NCBI GenBank assembly: GCA_018066125.1
Contig: JAGHSA010000039.1
Span: 1-50,156, forward strand
DNA length: 50,156 nucleotides
From: Candidatus Cryptobacteroides onthequi
GTDB lineage: Bacteria; Bacteroidota; Bacteroidia; Bacteroidales; UBA932
Direction: 5' to 3'
Shown here: in pieces, positions 5,747-13,126 of the stretch
Layout: every line of letters starts with the position of its first letter
How positions within the stretch are numbered: position 1 is the first letter of the stretch
Position numbers and translations under genes: made by a program
The notes under the pieces: generated by a model
Told to the model about the DNA's origin: nothing
Databases searched by the model: none
Seen by the model: the letters and a program-made list of their open reading frames with translations, nothing else

Positions 5747-8287
5747 ATGAACACAAAGAACAGATTTTTCAGGAGCGCTGGAACATTGATTCTGGCCCTG
5801 ATCCTGCTGGGACCGGCGGCCCTGGCACAGAAAAAGACGACACAGCAGCAGCTGACGAGGAAAGAGTGTGTGGAAGCCGTCTCAAAGACATTTAACGTCA
5901 AATTCGTCTACGATGCAAGCATATCCCTTGACGATGTATACACAGGAATGAGTCTCGGAATGGTCACAGACAAAAGACCTGGGGCGGAGAAGATATCTCT
6001 CCAGGAGTGTCTGGACAGACTTTTCGAAGACAGCGGAATCGTGTGGAACCGCAAGGGGAAGCACATCGTGCTGAAAAAAGGGACATCACATCCGGTACAT
6101 AGAGAAGAGCCGGCCCCAGAGTTGTCGATCATCTATGGCGGCGGAGATTATGACCATGATGCAGACACACTCGAAGCTTCAAGAGTCAGCACCGACAGGA
6201 TGAAGATGGCAGTCCGCACCCAGACAGGTCTCACCAGGCTCGATGCCTCAAAGATCAACAGCGGCTTCGCGATCTTCAACAGCCCGGACCTCATCAAGAC
6301 CATCCAGCGCCTTCCCGGCGTGTCATCAGGCACAGAACTCCTGTCTGGTCTCTACGTCCATGGCGGCACCGGCTCCGACAATCTCTATCTGCTCGATGGA
6401 GTGCCCCTCTACTCGACCAGCCACCTTATCGGACTTTTCTCCTCATTCAACTCCGATGTGGTAGATGATGTCGATTTCTACAAGAGCGGTTTCCCTGCAA
6501 GGTACGGCGGAAGACTCTCGTCGGTAGTGGACGTGAACACACGCGAGGGCAATATGTACGAATGGCACGGAAACTTTTCTATCGGCCTTATCGATGGCAG
6601 ATTCCAGATCGATGGCCCTATCGTGAAGGGAAAGACCTCCCTCAACTTCGGTCTGCGCCGCACATGGCTGGACGCCGTCACTATACCTGGCCTGATGATA
6701 GCCAACATCTATGCCGGCAGAAGTGCAGGAGAAAAGTATGCCGGCCATTATGCATTCTGGGACATGAACCTCGGTCTCACCCATATCATTTCTGACACCG
6801 ACAAGCTCCAGTTCACCTTCTTCAACGGAATGGACAATCTGCGTGGAAGCTACGAGAGCTACCTTTCGACAGATTACGACAAGGATACCCATGAACATGT
6901 CTTTGATTTCAGCAAGCGTCAGGACAATACAGACATACGACTTGGCTGGGGATCCACGACTGCCGGTCTCACCTGGAACCACTTCTTCTCGGATGAACTG
7001 ACCATGAGGACGCGCCTCAGCTATGCCCGCAGCGACAACAAGACAAAGTTCGACTACAGCGAGTGGGACTATGACAGAACAAAGCCTGCAAAGCTTGAGA
7101 GCAGCTATTTCTCCAAAGAAGACAACAGATCAAAGGTCCACGACATCATCCTTCGCAGCGATCTCGACTGGATCCCGTCGGACATCCATCATGTCAGGTT
7201 CGGAGCATCATTCCAGCACCATATCTACAATCCTGACCGCAAGGCTCATTACTGGCTTGAAAACCATGATGAGAAGACGGTGCTGATAGATACCAAGTCA
7301 TCTCAGGCCTACCATGGAGAGGAGGCCGCTCTCTATGCTGAGGATGAAATCTCCATAGGAAACAGACTCACCCTTGCTCCCGGTCTTAGATACTCGATAT
7401 TCAGCACAGGCAAGAAGACCTATCACTCTCCTGAGCCAAGACTAGCCATGAGATATGACATAGGCAGAGATGTGGCCCTGAAGTTCTCCTATACTGACAT
7501 GAGGCAGTATGTCCACCTCATTCAGACTCTTTATCTCGACCTTCCGACCTCGAGCTGGCTGCCATGTACGGAGACCATGAAGCCAATGCATTCCAGTCAG
7601 ATTGCCGGTGGCGTATATGCCAGACTCCCACATGATCTTCACCTCGAGATCGAGGGCTTCTGGAAAAGCCTGGACCACATCTACGAGTACAACGGGCCGT
7701 TCTCCCTCTATCCTCCTATTGAGAAATGGGAGTCCTCCTTCTCTGAGGGCAAAGGCCGCGCGTACGGTGCGGAGGTGGCATTCGGATGGACCGGGGAAAA
7801 CACGGACATAGACCTTGCATATACCCTCTCATGGTCCCAGAGGTTCTTCCCGGAGTTCTACCATACCTGGTACTTCGACAGGAACGACTATCGCAACATG
7901 CTCAATATCACGGCGACCCACAGATTCACCAACAGGTTCGAGATCTATGGAGGGTTCACTTTCAGGACCGGCGGCAGGCTGACTCTCGCCGACCAGGTGA
8001 TAGATCCGACCAAAGATGAGCAGGTCGCCTACATCTACAATACCCTGTTCACCACTCCGTACAATGTGAGGATGCCATCATACCACAGACTCGACCTCGG
8101 CATGAACTTCAAGAAGCTTACGAGAAGGGGCAATGAGAGGACCTGGAACTTCAGCATCTACAACGCATACTGCCACCTCAACCCTATCTTCGCCGATATC
8201 AGCAGGGACGAGGACGGCAATTACAAAGGCAAGGCATTCGGCGCCATACCTGTCATCCCTACACTCAGTTACCAGCTTAAGTTTTAA
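5747..8287 (+). CDS. TonB-dependent outer-membrane receptor with STN domain
   Basis: About 846 residues from the ATG at 5747; GTG at 5741 is an alternative. A signal peptide (about 1-27, ending PAALAQ) is followed by a secretin/TonB short N-terminal (STN) domain, about residues 35-110, the part that signals to FecR-type anti-sigma factors. Next come a plug domain (about 165-280, with LLDGVPLY and GFPARYGGRLSSVVDVNTRE) and a 22-strand-type barrel ending in aromatic-rich strands (IPTLSYQLKF). Unlike SusC proteins it lacks an obvious CarboxypepD-like domain before the plug. Role: energy-dependent import of an unidentified ligand. It lies directly between the sigma factor and a DUF4249 lipoprotein, a pairing common in Bacteroidota. 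Confidence 0.9.
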   Translation: MNTKNRFFRSAGTLILALILLGPAALAQKKTTQQQLTRKECVEAVSKTFNVKFVYDASISLDDVYTGMSLGMVTDKRPGAEKISLQECLDRLFEDSGIVWNRKGKHIVLKKGTSHPVHREEPAPELSIIYGGGDYDHDADTLEASRVSTDRMKMAVRTQTGLTRLDASKINSGFAIFNSPDLIKTIQRLPGVSSGTELLSGLYVHGGTGSDNLYLLDGVPLYSTSHLIGLFSSFNSDVVDDVDFYKSGFPARYGGRLSSVVDVNTREGNMYEWHGNFSIGLIDGRFQIDGPIVKGKTSLNFGLRRTWLDAVTIPGLMIANIYAGRSAGEKYAGHYAFWDMNLGLTHIISDTDKLQFTFFNGMDNLRGSYESYLSTDYDKDTHEHVFDFSKRQDNTDIRLGWGSTTAGLTWNHFFSDELTMRTRLSYARSDNKTKFDYSEWDYDRTKPAKLESSYFSKEDNRSKVHDIILRSDLDWIPSDIHHVRFGASFQHHIYNPDRKAHYWLENHDEKTVLIDTKSSQAYHGEEAALYAEDEISIGNRLTLAPGLRYSIFSTGKKTYHSPEPRLAMRYDIGRDVALKFSYTDMRQYVHLIQTLYLDLPTSSWLPCTETMKPMHSSQIAGGVYARLPHDLHLEIEGFWKSLDHIYEYNGPFSLYPPIEKWESSFSEGKGRAYGAEVAFGWTGENTDIDLAYTLSWSQRFFPEFYHTWYFDRNDYRNMLNITATHRFTNRFEIYGGFTFRTGGRLTLADQVIDPTKDEQVAYIYNTLFTTPYNVRMPSYHRLDLGMNFKKLTRRGNERTWNFSIYNAYCHLNPIFADISRDEDGNYKGKAFGAIPVIPTLSYQLKF

Positions 8288-8293
8288 GAGAAT

Positions 8294-9406
8294 ATGAAGA
8301 AGATATTATACATGCTGTCAGCCCTCGCGGTTCTCAGCGCATGTGAATACGAATTCGAGATCGAAGGCCAGATGTCAGACAGCCAGACTTACGTCAGGTT
8401 CGTGACCTCAAATGTATCTGACACCACCCTGCTGTTCATACAGGCGACGACACCGCTCAAGGACGGCAGCCATCCTGTAGTCACACAAGGCGAAAGCGTC
8501 CAGGTGAAAGTCAACGGCACTCCGATAGATTTTGAGAAGCTGGAAGACAGGGGGGGAGAATTCGCCGGCAAGGTCTATGCGACCACTCACAGGTTCAATC
8601 CCGGAGACAGGCTTGAACTTGAGGCCGCAATACCAGGAAGGAAAACTGCCACGGCGTCTGCCACTGTCCCTCAGGAATTCCCTCAGCCGAAATGGAGATA
8701 CTGGAAGGATCCGTCATCCGCATACGATTCCAATGAATCCGGCATCTGTTTCGAGCTGGAATACGACAATGCACCCGGCAGTTCCGGAAGGTACGCCGTT
8801 GCGATTATTGAGGAAACCTCACTCCAGAAGGACACATGGCATGGCGACAACTGGACAGGAGAATACGGATGGATAATACGAGAGCCCCAAGTCATTCATA
8901 CGGGCAACTGCAGCTGGTACACTCCCGCCGATGTCACGATCACTACCCTAGGGCAGGATCCTCTCCTTTTCTGCCCTGAAACATTCAACTGGGACAGCAG
9001 GGGATCTGAACCCGGACCCGGTTGGCATCATCCTTTCATCGAAGCCATGGCATGGGCAGATATCCCAGACAAGACGGCCAGAAAGGGCACACATCAGATA
9101 TTTGTCACTTACAACGCTGACAAGGTACAGGAGGCGCATCCAGACCCCAGCACATGGGACCCTGCAACTCATACGACTGGAGAAGGTTTCAGATACACTA
9201 CCTCATACAGGTACAAGCTGATTTTCTACAGCTTCGATGAGGCCAGCTACAACTACCAGAAGGCACAGGAGAGTGATGAAGGATCAACATTCGCAGGCCT
9301 GGGTCTCGCTCCCGCTTCCCTGACATACACCAACATCAGAGACGGCATCGGCGTATTCGGGGCCTACAGGGTAAGCGAATCGGACTGGTTCAAGATAACA
9401 GAATAA
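8294..9406 (+). CDS. DUF4249-type surface lipoprotein
   Basis: 370 residues with a lipoprotein signal (lipobox LSAC, Cys at about residue 17). The order of features matches the DUF4249 family: an N-terminal beta-sandwich (YVRFVTSNVSDTTLLFIQAT, VKVNGTPIDF, FNPGDRLELEA), a long variable middle and a conserved end (LGLAPASLTYTNIRDGIGVFGAY). Members are usually encoded next to TonB receptors and are thought to act as their extracellular partner lipoproteins, although ligands are largely unknown. It starts 6 bases after the receptor stop, so the two are cotranscribed. Confidence 0.85.
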   Translation: MKKILYMLSALAVLSACEYEFEIEGQMSDSQTYVRFVTSNVSDTTLLFIQATTPLKDGSHPVVTQGESVQVKVNGTPIDFEKLEDRGGEFAGKVYATTHRFNPGDRLELEAAIPGRKTATASATVPQEFPQPKWRYWKDPSSAYDSNESGICFELEYDNAPGSSGRYAVAIIEETSLQKDTWHGDNWTGEYGWIIREPQVIHTGNCSWYTPADVTITTLGQDPLLFCPETFNWDSRGSEPGPGWHHPFIEAMAWADIPDKTARKGTHQIFVTYNADKVQEAHPDPSTWDPATHTTGEGFRYTTSYRYKLIFYSFDEASYNYQKAQESDEGSTFAGLGLAPASLTYTNIRDGIGVFGAYRVSESDWFKITE

Positions 9407-9419
9407 ACGCAGATGGGCT

Positions 9420-10229
9420 ATGGACAGGAATGACATGCTTGATTTCGTTCTCCGGCACTACAGGGAGAACGCATTGAATACGGAAAAGGCACTCAGGTCA
9501 GTACGAAAGAGGGCGCGCGTGCCGCTGTTCGACTGGAGGATGGCCGCCGGAGTGGCCGCTGCCATGGTCCTTGTGGCCGGTCTGGCCTTCTGGGGCAGGA
9601 CCAGTTCGGTGACGACACTCGCTGCGTACAGCCAGGCCAGGGAGATACAGCTTCCGGACGGCTCCATAGTCTCTCTCGCACCCGGATCGGAGATCTCCTT
9701 CAATCAGAAAAGACTCTCCGGCGACGGGAAGCGCAAGGTCCGTCTGGAGGGCAAGGCCTTCTTTGAAGTGGAGCATGTCGAGACCAGACCTTTCGAGGTC
9801 AACTCCGGACATGGCTTCGTAAGGGTGCTTGGAACCAGATTCCAGGTTGACGGCCACAAAAATGAAGTGTACGTCCTGAGCGGCAGGGTGTTCTTCGCCA
9901 GAGGTGCAGGTGAAGAGGGTGTGATCCTCACCGACGGCATGAGCGCGACTCTCGCCGATGGCGCTGCAATACCAGTGATCAACGAGACCTCTACAGGCAA
10001 CCAGATAGCCTGGAAGCGTGGCACCTTCGTCTATGACGGTCAGCCGCTGTCCCTGGCGATAGCCGAGCTCGAGGAGCACTACGGCAGATCCATCGAGATC
10101 GATGCCCGCGGCACAGACATATCCGACGCCAGGATAGCCGGTTCATTTGACATCGATGCTCCAGAGGAGGTCCTTGACGCCATCTCGGAGGCCTTCGGGA
10201 TAAAGCTGAGATTCAGGCAGAATCCCTAG
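9420..10229 (+). CDS. FecR-type anti-sigma factor / signal transducer
   Basis: 269 residues: a cytoplasmic N-terminal part of about 40 residues that should hold the sigma factor, one membrane helix at about 41-60 (AAGVAAAMVLVAGLAFWG), the periplasmic FecR domain (EIQLPDGSIVSLAPGSEISF, VRVLGTRFQVDG) and a C-terminal DUF4974/STN-like domain (about 200-265, LAIAELEEHYGRSIEIDA). It should relay ligand occupancy of the receptor at 5747-8287 to the ECF factor at 5159-5674. Gene order is unusual: FecR is last rather than next to the sigma gene. Its stop overlaps the stop of the convergent discoidin-like gene, and the last 38 bases are duplicated at 1660. Confidence 0.88.
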   Translation: MDRNDMLDFVLRHYRENALNTEKALRSVRKRARVPLFDWRMAAGVAAAMVLVAGLAFWGRTSSVTTLAAYSQAREIQLPDGSIVSLAPGSEISFNQKRLSGDGKRKVRLEGKAFFEVEHVETRPFEVNSGHGFVRVLGTRFQVDGHKNEVYVLSGRVFFARGAGEEGVILTDGMSATLADGAAIPVINETSTGNQIAWKRGTFVYDGQPLSLAIAELEEHYGRSIEIDARGTDISDARIAGSFDIDAPEEVLDAISEAFGIKLRFRQNP

Positions 10230-10263
10230 CGGACGATGATCTCGTCGCACATGAGCCAGCACC
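10192..10263. repeat. Source copy of the 72-bp duplicated gene junction
   Basis: Identical to 1660-1731 at 70 of 72 positions. Here the sequence is functional: it contains the end of the FecR-type gene and the end of the convergent discoidin-like gene. Confidence 0.8.
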
Positions 10264-10642
10264 ATCCGGATGGATGCGCAGCCTTCACCTGGATGAAGCG
10301 TGCCCTGGCGTCTCCATCACACCCGAGTTCCTCGATGGTGTATGCCGTGCTTTTGTCTGCGGCCGGCTCCGATGATGAGAGCGTCTTGAATTCCACGCCG
10401 TCTGCGGATGCCCGTATCGCGTACGTCTCAGGTATGAACATGGCTGTGAACGCGTTCTGCATGAATGAGGTGCGCACGGTGTGTATGTCCATCACTTCTC
10501 CCAGATCCGTCAGCACCGTCTCCGGCTCGGAAGTCCACCTGTATGTGCCTTTGCGGTGCACAGTCTCGGATGGTCTGGGAAGCACCTGGCCCCAGACGCA
10601 TGCCGGGATCAGGAAGGAAAGTATGGCCAAGGCTCTTTTCAT
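10226..10642 (-). CDS. Short secreted discoidin-like (F5/8 type C) protein
   Basis: 138 residues with a type I signal peptide (cleavage near ACVWGQ, about residue 19). The rest is compatible with a single galactose-binding/discoidin-like beta-sandwich: IHTVRTSFMQNAFTAMFIP, YAIRASADGVEFKTL and the closing block ARFIQVKAAHPSGWCWLMCD. That last pattern is typical of the terminal strand of F5/8 C domains at the end of Bacteroidales glycosidases. Here the module is not fused to an enzyme. It begins 5 bases after the 799-residue hydrolase gene, so the two are one unit, and a carbohydrate-binding accessory role is the natural inference. Confidence 0.6.
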   Translation of the reverse strand: MKRALAILSFLIPACVWGQVLPRPSETVHRKGTYRWTSEPETVLTDLGEVMDIHTVRTSFMQNAFTAMFIPETYAIRASADGVEFKTLSSSEPAADKSTAYTIEELGCDGDARARFIQVKAAHPSGWCWLMCDEIIVR

Positions 10643-10647
10643 GTCTC

Positions 10648-13047
10648 TTATCGTGTGAGTCTGAATGTCGCGGTTTTCAGTTCTCTGGATGTCTCGAAGA
10701 CTCCATCAGCCACCTTGCGATAGCCTTTGGAGGTCAGACGGGTATGGAAGTGCTCAGGGATGCGTATCCTTGAAGGGAGGGCGTCGGGAGAGCTCAATGT
10801 CATCTCCAGGGTATCGCTGTCTGTGCATGTGATTTCCAGGTCGATCATCCCATTGGCGGTGCGAAGTCTTTTGAGGGAGGTGATGCCGTTGCTGGCGAGA
10901 TACTCGAACGGCGTGCCTCCGAGGAGAATCACTTCTGAGAGTCTCTCGCTTTCATAGCATATGGAGTTGAGGATCATGTTGATGACTCCGCCGCTTCCGC
11001 TTCCGTTCGGCTGCCATGGGCAGAATGAAGGATCCTGAAGTGAATAGCGTTCCTGTACGAGATGCATGTCTTGGGTGATACCGTATTTCATGGCAGCTCT
11101 GGCCACACCCCAGGCCTTCTTCCATTCTCCGAGCTCGAGGTATATCTGCTGCCAGTAGTTTTCGCCCTGGACTATGTAGTACCGCTCCCGATCGAGTTTG
11201 CCCATGAAGAAATCCTCTCCTGCGTTGAGTTCATAGAAGTGAATGAAATCCTGGAAAAGCCTGCTTTCAGGGTCGACCAGGCCCATTGTGGCGATAGGTG
11301 CCATGGTGTCCACATACTCGTTGATGCGGGCTATGCGTCCCTGGCTTCCATCCGGTCTGAGCACGCGGCTGATCTGTCCTGAAGGCATGGTGAGCCTCTC
11401 GATGGCCTCATGCATTGCGGCGCGGTACTGCTCAAGCTCGGCTCTCATCGCGGCCGCCTCGGGGTGTCCGATGCGCTCCAGCAGGTCCACCGTCTTGTAG
11501 AATCCGAGGAAGGTGAAGAGGTCGGTCGTGCCGACGAAATATCCCTTCTCCCCGTCACCGCCCACGGCAAATGGCATGAGGCCATAGGTCATGGAGTGGC
11601 TGCCGTCAGGATTGAGTCTGCGGGTGGCTTTCACCTCACCTGCGATCCAGTGGACTGCCTTGAGGATCTTTGGGAGATATTCCTGCAGGAAAGCTTCATC
11701 GCCGGAATAGAGATAGTACTCGCTGGCGAGGTCGAGGGCCATGCCGGTGGTGTTGGCCCAGCGGGGACCTGTGGTGCCTACCGCTCCCTCGAGGGTGGTG
11801 AAGTCGCCCTCCGGAGGGTAGCCGCCGTCCTGGAGGGAGAAGATGAAGTCGAGTGAGCGTCTGACCACATCAAGCTGCCCTGTGCGGAGCAGAGGCCTGA
11901 GCATCTGCACGGCCTCGAATACCCAGACATAGAAGCGCTCGGATGAACCGCCCTGCCCGGTCTGGAGCCATTCCCTTCCGGGGTGCCGGAGGAGCATCTG
12001 CATGATATTCAGCTGGAGATATGCCGCTATGTCATCCCATTCCATGGCAGGGAAGACTAGCTCCATGGCATCGCCTCCCAATGCCGCCTTGTAGCCTTCC
12101 AGAGCCTTTGACTTGATGTCAGAGGCATCCATGGACGCCAGAGCTTCTCTGTGGCCGGCAGTGACATGGCCGTCATTCATGAGGAGCTTGACATCAAAGC
12201 AGCAGGACTCTTCGGGAGAGAGTCTGCGGTGGAGGCGGATCACGTCCCTCAGACTGTAGAGGCGGTAGGGGCGCCCGACGTATCCGGACCTGTTGAAGTA
12301 GTATCCGCTTTTCCTGAGGAACTGTGTCTCGTCAAAGCTGATGTCCTCTACCCACTCCATCTGCATGTCTCCGGGATCCATGCGGCCTAGAACGCCTTCG
12401 CTGCCCGTGAGCTCGCTGCCCTGGAGCGACACGCCTCCGGTGTCCTTCCAGTAGGATGCATCCCATTCGTATGAGATGTAGTGGTAGGTGAACATCTCAT
12501 TCTCGGGGCAGAATCCTATCTTGGTCCAGACGGAGACCTCCTGGTCGAATTCCTCCTTGTTGGTGACCTGGACGTGGATATCCAATATCGTCTGATCTCC
12601 GTCGAGCCTGGTGGATGCGTATGTGAACTCATACAGGATGTTGTCGGCATAGTATGAAGCATTGACCACAGGGTAGCGGTTGTCCTCGAAACGCAGTCCT
12701 GTCTGACGGTAGTCGGGCATGAAAGCAGGGTCTCCGAGTGCGAATTGGACTGTCAGGTCCGGCTGTGATTCTGCCATGAAGCGTGTGCTGTCCTGACTGG
12801 AGACTCCTTCCGGGATCCTTCCCCGGTAGGCCACGAGTGAGGGATTGACAAATATCTGGTCCGGTGAGAACAGGGGTTCCACCAGCATGTTTACCGACTG
12901 AGGCGGCTGCCAGGTGTACCGGTCTTCCATCAAGAGCCTTTCCCAGCTCTTGGAGTTGATATCCGGCACCAGCCCCTGGGATCGCTGTGCATTCACGGAG
13001 AGGGCGGACATCAGGATCAGTGACGCAGAAATGAGTGATTTCTTCAT
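10648..13047 (-). CDS. Secreted six-hairpin ((alpha/alpha)6) glycoside hydrolase-like protein
   Basis: 799 residues with a signal peptide (MKKSLISASLILMSALSVNA). Residues about 35-320 form a beta-sandwich-like N-terminal region. Residues about 335-690 look like an (alpha/alpha)6 barrel, with helical repeats containing WLQTGQGGSSERFYVWVFEA, FSLQDGGYPPEGDF and YYLYSGDEAFLQEYLPKILK, the last a pattern shared by GH78/GH95/GH63-type enzymes. A beta-rich tail follows. Candidate acid residues include the Glu/Asp of GGYPPEGDF, but I cannot assign a CAZy family by eye. It is cotranscribed with the discoidin-like protein and divergent from a GH36 alpha-galactosidase, suggesting breakdown of a galactose-bearing glycan. 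Confidence 0.65.
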   Translation of the reverse strand: MKKSLISASLILMSALSVNAQRSQGLVPDINSKSWERLLMEDRYTWQPPQSVNMLVEPLFSPDQIFVNPSLVAYRGRIPEGVSSQDSTRFMAESQPDLTVQFALGDPAFMPDYRQTGLRFEDNRYPVVNASYYADNILYEFTYASTRLDGDQTILDIHVQVTNKEEFDQEVSVWTKIGFCPENEMFTYHYISYEWDASYWKDTGGVSLQGSELTGSEGVLGRMDPGDMQMEWVEDISFDETQFLRKSGYYFNRSGYVGRPYRLYSLRDVIRLHRRLSPEESCCFDVKLLMNDGHVTAGHREALASMDASDIKSKALEGYKAALGGDAMELVFPAMEWDDIAAYLQLNIMQMLLRHPGREWLQTGQGGSSERFYVWVFEAVQMLRPLLRTGQLDVVRRSLDFIFSLQDGGYPPEGDFTTLEGAVGTTGPRWANTTGMALDLASEYYLYSGDEAFLQEYLPKILKAVHWIAGEVKATRRLNPDGSHSMTYGLMPFAVGGDGEKGYFVGTTDLFTFLGFYKTVDLLERIGHPEAAAMRAELEQYRAAMHEAIERLTMPSGQISRVLRPDGSQGRIARINEYVDTMAPIATMGLVDPESRLFQDFIHFYELNAGEDFFMGKLDRERYYIVQGENYWQQIYLELGEWKKAWGVARAAMKYGITQDMHLVQERYSLQDPSFCPWQPNGSGSGGVINMILNSICYESERLSEVILLGGTPFEYLASNGITSLKRLRTANGMIDLEITCTDSDTLEMTLSSPDALPSRIRIPEHFHTRLTSKGYRKVADGVFETSRELKTATFRLTR

Positions 13048-13126
13048 TCGCCAAATATAACACTCTCTTTGATGCCGTCATCATTTTTCTGCCGGATTTA
13101 TTATCTTAGCATAAAATTGACCACAG

